Shown piece by piece: positions 8,685-17,977 of a DNA stretch of 64,000 bases. Each line of letters begins with the position of its first letter. Position 1 is the stretch's first letter. A program made the translations under genes and the position numbers. The notes below the pieces were generated by a model. It was not told the DNA's origin. It searched no databases and saw only the letters and a list, made by a program, of their open reading frames with translations. Source of the stretch: Pseudomonas sp. sp1636 (GTDB lineage Bacteria; Pseudomonadota; Gammaproteobacteria; Pseudomonadales; Pseudomonadaceae); NCBI RefSeq assembly GCF_030376615.1, contig NZ_JARRAB010000018.1, positions 45,047 to 109,046 on the forward strand, written 5' to 3'.

Positions 8685-9401
8685 ATGGAAGCACCAGTTT
8701 TTCGGGAAAACTTCGCCGTGCGTGGCTATGACGTGCTCAAGCGGGACATCATTCGCGGGGTGTTCAAACCCGGCGAGAAGCTGCTGATGAGCGGTTTGAA
8801 GGAGCGCTACGGGCTGGGCGTCGGCCCCTTGCGCGAGGCCTTGTCACAGCTGGTGGCGGAGCGTCTGGTCGTGGCGATCAGCCAGCGCGGCTACCGGGTC
8901 GCGGCCATGTCGCTGGGCGAGCTGGCGGATATTTACGACGCCCGCGCCAACCTCGAGGCCATGCTCTTGACCCTGGCGATCGAGCGCGGCGACGACAGCT
9001 GGGAAGCGGAGATTCTCGCCCGCGCGCACACCCTGGCCAAGGTCGTCGAGGTGCGCAACGCCGAGGAAATGCTCAGCCTCTGGGACGCCCGGCACAAGGC
9101 CTTCCACGAGGCCATCGTGGCGGGCTGCGGTTCGCCGCACCTGCTGCAGGTGCGTGCCTACCTGTTCGATCAGGCCGAGCGCTATCGTCACCTCTGGCTG
9201 CAGCACACGGTGTTCTCCGAACAGGCGTTGCTGGCCAAGCGGGAGGAACATGCGCTGCTGGTCGAGGCGATCCTGGCGCGCGATGCCGAACGGGCCAGCC
9301 GCTTCATGCGCGAGCACCTGCTCGGCCCGGTGCCGATCATCACCGAGTTGATGAAGGTGCGCGGGCTGGCTGGTTTAGACGCCACAGCGCCGCACAGATA
9401 A
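8685..9401 (+). CDS. csiR: GntR-family (FadR/FCD type) transcriptional regulator of the csiD cluster
   Basis: A 238-residue protein with an N-terminal winged helix (about residues 15-75, with the recognition region LGVGPLREALSQL) and a C-terminal all-helical FCD ligand-binding domain. The FCD domain shows the metal/ligand histidines in RHKAFHEA and REEHALL. Divergent orientation from csiD matches CsiR, which represses csiD-lhgO and is released by glutarate or 2-hydroxyglutarate in studied species. The ATG at 8685 is chosen because AAGGGG lies 9 bases upstream; the ATG at 8652 has no ribosome site. Confidence 0.85.
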   Translation: MEAPVFRENFAVRGYDVLKRDIIRGVFKPGEKLLMSGLKERYGLGVGPLREALSQLVAERLVVAISQRGYRVAAMSLGELADIYDARANLEAMLLTLAIERGDDSWEAEILARAHTLAKVVEVRNAEEMLSLWDARHKAFHEAIVAGCGSPHLLQVRAYLFDQAERYRHLWLQHTVFSEQALLAKREEHALLVEAILARDAERASRFMREHLLGPVPIITELMKVRGLAGLDATAPHR

Positions 9402-9631
9402 CGGGGCAGCGAATTTATCGGGAACGCCCGTTTGCCGAGCCGGCGCGTGGCAAACCGCAGCCCTGGCCTCCTTGAGGCCGGTGCGGTGTCTGGCGACGTG
9501 GGCAAGCGTTGAGTTTGCCAGGCCGTCAGGTTGGACTTTGTGTGGTTAGCGTTGCTGCCAAAGCACTATTGCCCTTCCGTCATCTGCTGTTCGATGCTGA
9601 AATGCCGCAATCTGCCAGAGCCGAACCCGCT

Positions 9632-12178
9632 ATGTCTGCCGTCTGTAACACCCCGTTTGCCGGTATTGTCCAGCCCGAGTCCCGGCAGTTGGCCAATGGC
9701 TTGCAGTTGGCCACGCTCAGCCTGCCGGGCACGGCCAAGGCGGCGATCAGTGTGCGGGTTGCCGCGGGCAGCCATGACGAGCCGGATGCTTACCCCGGCA
9801 TGGCGCATTTTCTCGAGCACCTGCTGTTTCTCGGCAGCAGCGGCTATGCCGTCGAGCAGAGTCTGATGGCCTTCGTGCAGGCCTGCGGCGGGCAGGTCAA
9901 TGCTTCGACCCAGGCGCGCCACACCGATTATTTTTGCGAGGTGCCGGCGAATCGGCTCGCTGAGGCCTTGGCCCGCTTGCTCGACATGCTGGCCAATCCG
10001 CTGCTGGATGAGGCGGCGCAGTTGCGCGAGCGCGAGGTGGTGCATGCCGAGTTTCTCGCCCGCGGCCAGGATTGCGCCACCCTGGTCGCGGTGGCGCTCG
10101 GCCAGACGTTGCCGGCGGGGCATCGTTTTGCGGCGTTTCAGGCCGGTAACCGTGACACCCTGGCCGTCGAGCAGGCAGCGTTCCAGCAGGCGCTGCGGGC
10201 GTTTCACCGGCGTTTCTACCAGGCGGGGCAATTGTCCTTGCTGTTGCTCGGCCCGCAGTCGCCCGATGAGTTATATGAACTGGCCCGGGATTACGGCGCA
10301 GCGTTGCCGGGCCAGGCCCGGCAGCGGCAGTCGCCCCCGGCGCCGTTATTGCCGCTGAGGGCGCAGCAGTTGCGCATGACCCTGCCCGGCGGTGCGCCAG
10401 CCTTGCAGTTGGGGTTTGCCCTCGAGTGGGCGCCGCTTGGCTTGGATGAAGCGCTGGATTTTCTGCAGACCTGGCTGGGTTCTGAAGCCTCGGGGGGCTT
10501 GCTCGCCGGCTTGCGGGAGGCGGGCCTGTGCCAAGGCTTGCAGGTTCGGGTGGTGTATCGCCATGCCGAACAGGCCATGCTGCTGTTGAGCTTTGCTGGG
10601 GTTGATGAAGCATCGGCAGCCCATGCAACAGTTGTGGCCGCGGTGCTGGACTGGCTGGGGTTCTTGGCGGGTGCCGCCGGGGGCGAGGCTTTGTGCGAGC
10701 GCTATCAGGCGATTAAGGGATGTCGCCTGCACAGTTTGCCGCCGCTGGCCTTGGCCCTGCATTGGCAGGACTGCCTGGCAGCAGGCTGGAACCCGTGCGC
10801 TGGGGTGAGCGGTGCAGGGCGAACCGCTGTGGCGGCGTTGTTGCGGCAGATGCAGGATGCCCGGCGTTTGATCCGGCTGTTCGGCAGCACCCTGCCCATG
10901 CCGGCCTGGCCCGCCGCGGGCTTTGCCTTGCAGATGCGCCGCGAGCAGCCGCAGACAGCCGTGCCGCGCCGCTGGCAGTGGCAGTTGCCGCCAGCCAACC
11001 CGTTTCTCGCGGCTGTTCCTTGCACAGTGCCTGCCCTCGCTATCGCGGCTCGCGTGCGCTGGTTGCCAGCGCCAGCCGCTGCTGGGCAAGGCGTGCTCTA
11101 TTGGCGCTGCCGCTTGGCCGAACAGCTTGAACCTGTCGGGTTGCTGGCGCTGCTGCGGGCGGCGTTGCGCATGATCGAGGCCAATGCGGCGGAGGTTGGG
11201 GTCGCCCTGCAATTGAGCGCCCAGGACGATGGCTGGCAATTGTCGCTGCAGGGGCCTGCCGGGTTGTTGCCCCAGGTATTGCAGTCGGCGCTGGTGGCGC
11301 TGCTCAACCCTGCGCCTGCGGCCTGGCAGCAAGGGCTGCGCGAGGCCCGTCAAGCTGCGATTCAGGTGCAAGCCGAGATGCCCTTTCGCCAGTTGCTCCG
11401 TCGCTTGCCCGAATTATTCATGCCGCCTAGGGGCGAGTGCGCAGTACTGACCCCGCAGCGCCTGCATGAGTGTTACCGGCAGGCGTGCTTCGAAGGCTTG
11501 GGCGTGGGCATAGCGGCGTCCGGGCAGGCCGGGATCGAGCGATTGTTCCGCTCGGTGGCGGCGCTGCATACGCCCGAGCCGCCGGCAGTCGGGGCTGCCG
11601 GGCGTTACTGGCAAGACGCGGCGATCGACTGCAGTGATACGGCATTGCTGCTGTTTTGCCCGTTGCCGGCCACGGATGCCGCCACCGAGGCCGCTTGGCG
11701 ACTGCTCGCGCAACTCTGCCAGGGGGCTTTCTTCCAGCGTCTGCGCAGCGAGCTGCAACTGGGCTATGCGGTGTTGTGCGGATTCCGCCAGGTGCAGGCG
11801 CAGCGCGGCATTCTGTTCGTCGTGCAATCCCCGCAGGCATCGGCGGATGAAATCCTCGGACATATCGAGGCGTTTCTGCGGGTGCAAGGCGAGCGCCTGG
11901 CGGCACTGGATGATCGGATCCTGGCGCAGAGTGCCGTCGAACTACGCCGCCAGGCGCTGGCCCGGACGAGCAGCCCGCAGGAGCTTGCCGAGCAGCACTG
12001 GCAGGCGCACCTGGCCGGTTTGCCAGAGTCGCATGAGAGGGCCGTGGTAGAGGCCTTGGCGGCGCTCAAGCGTGCGCAGTTGTTGGGCGCGCACCGGCAA
12101 CTTCGCCAGGCTCAAGGCAGTTGGCGAGTCCTGGCCAATGCCGCCAAACCGGCAGCGGGCTGGTCGGCGCTGGGCTGA
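9632..12178 (+). CDS. pqqF: PQQ biosynthesis M16 zinc peptidase PqqF
   Basis: An approximately 848-residue pitrilysin-family protein. The inverted zinc motif HFLEH is at residues 59-63 and the third ligand glutamate sits 76 residues later (VVHAEF, E140), the standard spacing. C-terminal halves of this family form the second clam-shell, and the HTDYFCEVP segment is typical of PqqF. It cleaves the cross-linked PqqA peptide after PqqE/PqqD act. It stands alone here, about 26 kb from the pqqADE genes. Starts at 9602 or 9509 are possible; neither has a clear ribosome site, so the N-terminus is uncertain. Confidence 0.88.
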   Translation: MSAVCNTPFAGIVQPESRQLANGLQLATLSLPGTAKAAISVRVAAGSHDEPDAYPGMAHFLEHLLFLGSSGYAVEQSLMAFVQACGGQVNASTQARHTDYFCEVPANRLAEALARLLDMLANPLLDEAAQLREREVVHAEFLARGQDCATLVAVALGQTLPAGHRFAAFQAGNRDTLAVEQAAFQQALRAFHRRFYQAGQLSLLLLGPQSPDELYELARDYGAALPGQARQRQSPPAPLLPLRAQQLRMTLPGGAPALQLGFALEWAPLGLDEALDFLQTWLGSEASGGLLAGLREAGLCQGLQVRVVYRHAEQAMLLLSFAGVDEASAAHATVVAAVLDWLGFLAGAAGGEALCERYQAIKGCRLHSLPPLALALHWQDCLAAGWNPCAGVSGAGRTAVAALLRQMQDARRLIRLFGSTLPMPAWPAAGFALQMRREQPQTAVPRRWQWQLPPANPFLAAVPCTVPALAIAARVRWLPAPAAAGQGVLYWRCRLAEQLEPVGLLALLRAALRMIEANAAEVGVALQLSAQDDGWQLSLQGPAGLLPQVLQSALVALLNPAPAAWQQGLREARQAAIQVQAEMPFRQLLRRLPELFMPPRGECAVLTPQRLHECYRQACFEGLGVGIAASGQAGIERLFRSVAALHTPEPPAVGAAGRYWQDAAIDCSDTALLLFCPLPATDAATEAAWRLLAQLCQGAFFQRLRSELQLGYAVLCGFRQVQAQRGILFVVQSPQASADEILGHIEAFLRVQGERLAALDDRILAQSAVELRRQALARTSSPQELAEQHWQAHLAGLPESHERAVVEALAALKRAQLLGAHRQLRQAQGSWRVLANAAKPAAGWSALG

Positions 12179-12360
12179 TCGGCGGCGCTACTGCCTCCTT
12201 TTCCTCCTTAATCTTCTCCGCCTCAGGCTTGCCGTCGCTCGCACGTCAGGCTGTGTGCGCCTCGCAATAAAGGCCTACGACCTTTGGCTTGCTCCCTGGG
12301 GCGGTCAAGTCTTACGTCTTATCGGGCGCACCGCTGAGCCCGGCCAAAGCAGTAGCCAAC

Positions 12361-12397
12361 CAGCGCCATAGCAGCGTATGGCTGGTGGCGCTGCTTT
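12361..12397 (+). terminator. Possible weak terminator after pqqF
   Basis: An 8-bp inverted repeat CAGCGCCA / TGGCGCTG (12361-12368 and 12386-12393) is followed by CTTTT. It is 180 bp after the pqqF stop and 60 bp before the porin start. The remainder of the 276-bp gap shows no gene. Confidence 0.4.
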
Positions 12398-12454
12398 TCG
12401 ATAATCGCCTCCGAACCGACTGACAGACGGTCGTCCCTTCACGCGGAGAGCGTT

Positions 12455-13642
12455 ATGCACAACAACAACAAAATCGCCACCACCCGATTCCTGCCTCTGG
12501 CTCTGACTGCCGCCGTCGCGCTGGCCACCGCCCAACAAGCGGCTGCGGAAATCGTCCTGTATGACAAGGACGACACCACCTTCTCCACCGACGGCTATAT
12601 CAACGCCTTTTACGTCAACAGCGATGTGGATCGCGAGGGCGAGCTCAACGACCGGCGCCAGGCGCGGGTGAAGATGGGCTTTCTGCCCAACTGGATCGGC
12701 TTCAACTTCGGCAAGCAGATCGACGGCCTTAAGGTCGGCGGCCGCTCATCCTTCTGGGTGACGATCAACGACAGCGAGACCAACGGCACCGCCACCGCCA
12801 TCGACGTGCGCCAGTTTTACGGCACCGTGGCCAGCCCGGAGTGGGGCGAGGTGTTGGTGGGTAAGGACTTCGGCCTGTTCTCCCGTTCCAACATCTTCCT
12901 CGACGAACTGCTGGCCGGTTACGGCAACGTCAGCGACACCCTCGGCCTGGTCGACGGCACCGGTGTGTCCTTCGGCAACATCGGCAGCGGCTACCCGTAC
13001 CCATTCCCGACCTCGCAGATCACCTACCGCAACAACAACCTGGCCGAGGGCCTGCGTTTCGCGGTCGGCATCATGGATCCGGTGGACACCAACGACGACA
13101 GCGCGGTCGGCCGCGCCTACCAGGAAGAACCGCGCTTCGAGTCGGAGATCAGTTACCAGTTCGACCTCGGCGGTGCGACCATCTACTCCTGGCTCAACGG
13201 TGCCCACCAGACCTCGCAGAATACCGACAACAGTGTCGACGACGTGACTTCCCAGGGCGTCGGCTACGGCGTGCAGGCCAAGATGGCCGGCTTCTCGGTC
13301 ACCGCTTCCGGCTTCCAGGCCGAGGGCATCAACCCGTTCTTCACCAACAACGCCGGCGAGCCGACCCTGCGCGAGATCGACAGCGAGGGCTACCTGCTGC
13401 AAGGCTCCTACACCTTCGGTAAAAACCGCGTGGCGCTGTCCTACGGCAAGACCGAGGACGACGGTAACGGCCTGGGCACTGCCGCCGACTACGAGACCCG
13501 CGGCGTCGCCTACTTCCGCACCATCAACGACAACCTCAAGCTGGTCGCCGAGTACAACCAGTATCAGATCGACGCGGCTGCAGGCAGCGGCCTCAACGAG
13601 GACACCGACACCTTCGCCGTCGGTGCCGTACTGAACTGGTAA
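12455..13642 (+). CDS. General porin-like outer-membrane protein
   Basis: A 395-residue precursor with a clear signal peptide ending near AAAEIV. A Gly/aromatic-rich barrel follows, ending in VGAVLNW, a C-terminal aromatic residue as expected for outer-membrane insertion. The organisation fits the trimeric Porin_4 family found beside quinoprotein loci and in many catabolic regions. GGAGAG lies just upstream of the ATG and a strong terminator follows 14 bp after the stop, so it is probably a single-gene unit. Selectivity cannot be inferred. It differs in sequence from the porin at 227-1423. Confidence 0.85.
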   Translation: MHNNNKIATTRFLPLALTAAVALATAQQAAAEIVLYDKDDTTFSTDGYINAFYVNSDVDREGELNDRRQARVKMGFLPNWIGFNFGKQIDGLKVGGRSSFWVTINDSETNGTATAIDVRQFYGTVASPEWGEVLVGKDFGLFSRSNIFLDELLAGYGNVSDTLGLVDGTGVSFGNIGSGYPYPFPTSQITYRNNNLAEGLRFAVGIMDPVDTNDDSAVGRAYQEEPRFESEISYQFDLGGATIYSWLNGAHQTSQNTDNSVDDVTSQGVGYGVQAKMAGFSVTASGFQAEGINPFFTNNAGEPTLREIDSEGYLLQGSYTFGKNRVALSYGKTEDDGNGLGTAADYETRGVAYFRTINDNLKLVAEYNQYQIDAAAGSGLNEDTDTFAVGAVLNW

Positions 13643-13655
13643 GACCTGGGGACGA

Positions 13656-13687
13656 GCCGGGCAGGGGAGACCCTGCCCGGCTTTTTT
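13656..13687 (+). terminator. Intrinsic terminator of the porin gene
   Basis: An 11-bp perfect stem GCCGGGCAGGG / CCCTGCCCGGC with loop GAGA, followed by six T residues, 14 bp after the porin stop. Confidence 0.95.
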
Positions 13688-13699
13688 GTGGAGGTGTGC

Positions 13700-13792
13700 G
13701 TGCTCATCTACAGCCTGGAACTGTTGCTGATCCTGCTGATCGTGACCGCGTTGTTCTTGGTGCTGCCGGTCATTCTAAGGCGTTGTATCTAG
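13700..13792 (+). CDS. Candidate 30-residue single-pass membrane peptide
   Basis: A GTG-started reading frame encodes VLIYSLELLLILLIVTAL followed by a short hydrophobic stretch and a basic end (RRC). It is one transmembrane helix with a positive C-terminal tail. GGAGG is placed 5 nt before the GTG, an excellent ribosome site for such a short frame. It lies directly after the porin terminator and before a REP pair, so it would need its own promoter or read-through. No family is recognised. Hydrophobic frames of this size can occur by chance, so the call rests on the ribosome site. Confidence 0.4.
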   Translation: MLIYSLELLLILLIVTALFLVLPVILRRCI

Positions 13793-13837
13793 AGCGCGGA
13801 CCGAGCATCGTTCGCGGGCATGAGGCGTCCTCCGTCC

Positions 13838-13928
13838 GTAGGAGCGGGCCATGCCCGCGATGGACTATCTGTCGGACGATTTTTCCGGACACCGCTTGCA
13901 GCGGTTCGCGGGCATGGCCCGCTCCTAC
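13838..13928. repeat. REP pair (inverted 23-bp palindromic units)
   Basis: A unit beginning GTAGGAGCGGGCCATGCCC (13838-13860) and its exact inverse complement (13906-13928) flank a 45-bp spacer. The same unit recurs at 20091-20113. This is the arrangement of extragenic palindromic repeats in Pseudomonas. It occupies most of the 328-bp gap before nosP. Confidence 0.85.
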
Positions 13929-14019
13929 GAAGGCAGCGAACGTGGGCGACGTGATCGTCACGCCTGCGATGACTTGACTGTCGAACGACTTCCCTGCACC
14001 CGTGCGCCGGGATGGCCCG

Positions 14020-14034
14020 CTACTTAGGGAGTAG
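14020..14034. promoter_or_regulatory. Quinoprotein-regulon box upstream of nosP
   Basis: CTACTTAGGGAGTAG, 87 bp before the nosP start. It is an imperfect dyad (CTACT / AGTAG) and matches boxes near the exaB, pedH, ABC-transporter, cupredoxin-like and exaC genes. Likely operator of ErbR/AgmR or EraR/PedR2 (inference). Confidence 0.55.
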
Positions 14035-14120
14035 TCCGGCGCTACTCAAGTGGCATGGGGCGCGCCCGGCGGGCTTCGTAGAATGGCCCAAGACATATGG
14101 GCTTATTTGCAAGGCAGGCT

Positions 14121-15269
14121 ATGCAACAGGAAATGACTGACGGCGTTGTTACCGCCATGTCCTGCGCCATCGATGTCGAACTGGTGGCGCAGGAGCTGGC
14201 GCGGCAACTGATCCACCCGCACCTGGGTTTCGTGCTGTTCTTCTGTTCCGCCGAATACGACTTGCAGGGGTTGGGCGAGGCGTTGGGGCAGCATTTCGGC
14301 GGCATCAACCTGGTCGGTTGCACCACGGCCGGCGAGATCACCCCGCTGGGCTATGGTCGCGGTTGCGTCAGCGCGGTGGGTTTCGATCACCGCAGCTTCT
14401 CCATCGCCAGCGGCCTGATCGACGAGATGGAGCGCTTCAGCCTGATCGACGCGCAACAGTTGGTCGAACGCCTGGTCAAGGACTGCCGCACCAACGAGCT
14501 GGCCTCGATCAAGGGCCACAGCTTCGCCCTGACCCTGCTCGACGGGCTGTCCAGCCGCGAAGAGGTGGTGCTCGGCGCACTCAGCGCGGCCTTGGGCAGC
14601 ATCCCGCATTTCGGCGGCTCGGCCGGCGACGACAACCACCTGACCCATACCCACGTCTACTACGGCGGCCAGTTCCACACCGGCGCGGCGGTGGTGGTGC
14701 TGTTCAATACCTGGCTGGACTTCGAGGTGTTCAGCACCCACCACATCCAGCCGTGCAGCGACAAGCTGGTGGTCACCCGCGCCGACAGCGCCAGCCGCCG
14801 GGTTTATGAGCTCAACGCCGCGCCGGCTGCGCTGGAATATGCCGAATTGATCGGCGTGCCGCTGGAGGCGCTGGATCATCGGGTGTTCGCCGCCAATCCG
14901 CTGGCCGTGCGCATCAGCGAACAGTACTACGTGCGCTCGATCCAGCGGGTCAACGAAGACCTCAGCCTGAGTTTCTACTGCGCCGTGGAAAACGGCATCG
15001 TGCTGACCGCCATGCAACCCGGGCCATTGCTGCCCAACCTAGAAGGGGTGTTCGCAGGGCTGCGCGAGCGCCTCGGTTCCTTGTTGTTAACCATTGGTTG
15101 CGACTGTTTTCTGCGCCGTCTGGAAATCGAGAACGAGGACGGTGTCGAGTCGGTCTCGGCCTTTCTGCGCAGCCAGCCAGTGATAGGTTTCAATACCTAC
15201 GGGGAGCAGTTCAATGGTATGCACATCAACCAGACCTTCACCGGAGTCGCCATTGGCCGCCCCGGTTGA
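14121..15269 (+). CDS. nosP: FIST-domain nitric-oxide-sensing protein NosP
   Basis: A 382-residue cytoplasmic protein with FIST N-terminal (about residues 25-210) and FIST C-terminal (about 215-360) domains. It includes the LVGCTTAGEI and HFGGSAGDD motifs characteristic of the family. The FIST protein encoded next to the hybrid kinase NahK in P. aeruginosa binds haem and NO and controls NahK. Here nosP overlaps the kinase gene by 56 bp, which supports the same pairing. The ATG at 14121 is preferred over 14097 because AGG lies just upstream. A regulon box 87 bp upstream suggests control together with alcohol oxidation. Confidence 0.85.
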   Translation: MQQEMTDGVVTAMSCAIDVELVAQELARQLIHPHLGFVLFFCSAEYDLQGLGEALGQHFGGINLVGCTTAGEITPLGYGRGCVSAVGFDHRSFSIASGLIDEMERFSLIDAQQLVERLVKDCRTNELASIKGHSFALTLLDGLSSREEVVLGALSAALGSIPHFGGSAGDDNHLTHTHVYYGGQFHTGAAVVVLFNTWLDFEVFSTHHIQPCSDKLVVTRADSASRRVYELNAAPAALEYAELIGVPLEALDHRVFAANPLAVRISEQYYVRSIQRVNEDLSLSFYCAVENGIVLTAMQPGPLLPNLEGVFAGLRERLGSLLLTIGCDCFLRRLEIENEDGVESVSAFLRSQPVIGFNTYGEQFNGMHINQTFTGVAIGRPG

Positions 15270-17853
15270 GGCGGATGTCGCCGAGCTGCAGGCCCGCTGT
15301 CAAGCGCTGGAAAGGGAAAACCACAAGCTCAAGCGGATCAACGGCGCGCTGATCGAGCGGGTCGAGTCGGTGCACTCGCGCGGCGACGATGCCTACGCGG
15401 CCTTCCAGCACTCGGTGGTGCTCGCCGAACAGGTGCGCGAGCGCACCGATGCGCTGAACCAGGCGATGGCCGAGCTGAAATCCAGCAACCAGTTACTCAG
15501 CGATGCGCGCCTGCGTGCGGAAACCGCTCATCAGCACCTGATCGACGCCATCGAGAGTATCTCCGACGGGTTTGTGCTGTTCGACAGCGAGCAACGCATC
15601 GTGCTGTTCAACAGCCGCTTCAAGTCGTTCTGGGCGCACAGCCGCGCGCGCATCAACGCCGGCACCCGGCTGGCGGAAATCAAGCGCCTGAGCAAGAGCA
15701 CCGGCCTGGTGATCGAGGAGCAGCGCGGTAACCGCGACGAGCACATGCTCTACCGCCTGCGCGACGGGCGTTGGGTACAGGTCAGCGAGCGGCCGACCCG
15801 CGAAGGCGGGTTGGTGATCCTCTACACCGACATCACCGAGGTCAAACTCAACGAAACCCTGCGCCGCGAACAGGCCCTGGCGCAGAAGTCACGGCTGCTG
15901 CAGCGCGCCGTCGACAACCTCTCGCAAGGCATGGCCATGGTCAATGCCGAGGGCCAGTTGGAACTGTGGAACCACCGTTTTCTCGATCTCTGCGGTCTGG
16001 CACCGATCAACGCCCACCGGCCCTTTGCCGAGGTGATGGCCGACAGCGAACTGGCCCTGCTCACCCCCGCTAGCCGCGACGCCAATGGCAAGCCCATCAC
16101 GGAGCTGGAACTGCATCTGTTCGACGGGCGCATGCTCGAGGTTCGCACCCATCCACTGCCCACCGGCGGCTTCGTCAACACCTTCACCGACATCACCGAG
16201 CGCTACCTGCAGGCCAAGGCGCTGAGCGAGAGCGAGCGCTGGATTCGCCTGATTACCGACCATGTGCCGGCGCTGATCGCCTACCTGAATGCCGACCTGG
16301 TCTACGAATTCACCAACAAGGTGTATGAGGAATGGTATTGCTGGCCGCGTGGCGCCATGCTCGGCCAGAGCCTGCGGGCGGTGCACAGCGAAGAACATTG
16401 CCGGCGCCTGGAGCCCTATATCGAGCGGGCGCTGTCCGGCGAGAGCGTGACCTTCGAGGTGGCCGAAACCAATCACAGCGGCCAGGAGCGCTACATGCTG
16501 CGCTCCTATGTGCCCAATCGCCAGGCCAGCGGCGAAGTGGTCGGCATCTTCGTGCTGATCCGCGACATCACCGAGCGCCGACGCACCGCCGAGGCGCTGC
16601 ACCAGGCCTACCAGCATCTGGAGCAGCGGGTGCGCGAGCGCACGGCCGAGCTGACCACGCTCAACGAGCAGCTGCGCCGCGAGATTGACGAGCGCACGCA
16701 GATGGAGGCGCGCCTGCGCGAAGCCAAGGGCGAGGCCGAGCAGGCCAACCTGTCGAAGACCAAGTTTCTCGCCGCGGTCAGCCACGACCTGCTGCAACCC
16801 TTGAACGCCGCCCGCCTGTTTACCAGCGCGCTGCTGGAAAAGCGCGAGCTGGCCGATAGCGCCGCCTTGGTGCGAAACGTCAGCAACTCCCTGGAGGATG
16901 TGGAAAGCCTGCTCGGCACCCTGGTGGATATTTCCAAATTGGATGCCGGGGTGATCAAACCGGATATCGCCCCGTTCGCCGTCAGCGAACTGCTGGAAAA
17001 CCTCGCCGCCGAATACCACCAGATCGCCGGCAGCGAAGGCCTGCGCCTGGACTTCATCCCCAGTTCGGCCTTGGTGCGCAGCGATATCCAGCTGCTCGCA
17101 CGGATCCTGCGCAACCTGCTCAGCAACGCCATCCGCTACACCAATAACGGACGCATCCTGCTCGGTTGTCGGCGGCGTCGGCAGAGCCTGTCGATCGAGG
17201 TGTGGGACAGCGGCATCGGCATCGCCGCAGACAAACTCGGCGAGATCTTCCAGGAGTTCAAACGCGGCGACGTGACCCACCGCAAACAGGACCGCGGCCT
17301 CGGTCTGGGCCTGGCCATCGTCGACAAGATTGCGCGCATGCTTGGCCACCGCATTCGTGTGGCCTCGCAACTGGGCAAGGGCTCGATGTTCGCCATCGAA
17401 GTGCCGCTGACCACCCGCGCGCCGCGGGCGCGGGTGATCCACGACACCCCGGATCTGCTGCTCGAACGCCTCAGCGGCTCGCGCATCTGGGTGCTGGATA
17501 ACGACGCGGCGATCTGCGCTGGCATGCGCACCTTGCTGGAAGCCTGGGGCTGTCAGGTGGTCACCGCGCTCTCCGAAGAAGACCTGGCGCGCCAGGTCGA
17601 CAACTACCACGCCGACGCCGACCTGCTGATCGCCGACTATCACCTCGACGACGGCCATAACGGTGTCGACGCGGTGGCCCTGATCAACTCGCGGCGCAGC
17701 ACGCCGCTACCGGCGTTGATGATCACCGCCAACTACAGCAACGAACTCAAGCAGCAGATGCGCGAACTCGGCCACACCCTGATGCACAAACCGGTACGGC
17801 CGATGAAGCTGAAGACGGCGATGAGCCATCTGCTGGATGCGGGAGCAAATTGA
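15214..17853 (+). CDS. nahK: Hybrid sensor histidine kinase NahK (ErcS-prime type)
   Basis: An 879-residue soluble hybrid kinase. A coiled coil (about residues 20-90) precedes three PAS domains (about 105-210, 220-330, 340-455) and a second coiled coil. HisKA has the phospho-acceptor His524 in AVSHDLLQPLNAA, followed by a HATPase domain (DSGIGI, GLGLGLAIV). A C-terminal receiver has Asp808 in LLIADYHLDD and Lys in MHKPVRPM. No membrane segment is seen. GGGGAG lies 7 nt before the ATG inside nosP. Orthologues receive NO signals from NosP, act in biofilm and HptB/Gac control, and lie in the ethanol-oxidation region. The kinase domain ending and receiver are intact. Confidence 0.88.
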   Translation: MVCTSTRPSPESPLAAPVEADVAELQARCQALERENHKLKRINGALIERVESVHSRGDDAYAAFQHSVVLAEQVRERTDALNQAMAELKSSNQLLSDARLRAETAHQHLIDAIESISDGFVLFDSEQRIVLFNSRFKSFWAHSRARINAGTRLAEIKRLSKSTGLVIEEQRGNRDEHMLYRLRDGRWVQVSERPTREGGLVILYTDITEVKLNETLRREQALAQKSRLLQRAVDNLSQGMAMVNAEGQLELWNHRFLDLCGLAPINAHRPFAEVMADSELALLTPASRDANGKPITELELHLFDGRMLEVRTHPLPTGGFVNTFTDITERYLQAKALSESERWIRLITDHVPALIAYLNADLVYEFTNKVYEEWYCWPRGAMLGQSLRAVHSEEHCRRLEPYIERALSGESVTFEVAETNHSGQERYMLRSYVPNRQASGEVVGIFVLIRDITERRRTAEALHQAYQHLEQRVRERTAELTTLNEQLRREIDERTQMEARLREAKGEAEQANLSKTKFLAAVSHDLLQPLNAARLFTSALLEKRELADSAALVRNVSNSLEDVESLLGTLVDISKLDAGVIKPDIAPFAVSELLENLAAEYHQIAGSEGLRLDFIPSSALVRSDIQLLARILRNLLSNAIRYTNNGRILLGCRRRRQSLSIEVWDSGIGIAADKLGEIFQEFKRGDVTHRKQDRGLGLGLAIVDKIARMLGHRIRVASQLGKGSMFAIEVPLTTRAPRARVIHDTPDLLLERLSGSRIWVLDNDAAICAGMRTLLEAWGCQVVTALSEEDLARQVDNYHADADLLIADYHLDDGHNGVDAVALINSRRSTPLPALMITANYSNELKQQMRELGHTLMHKPVRPMKLKTAMSHLLDAGAN

Positions 17854-17977
17854 GGGTGGCCGGGCGGGCGTAGGATGGCGTTGAGCGCCGCGATAGCCAT
17901 CGAACGATCTTGGGCGCTGCACCGCTATACGGCATATATCGCCGATGGAGTTGCGCGCGCCTCATCCATTCTCCGGT

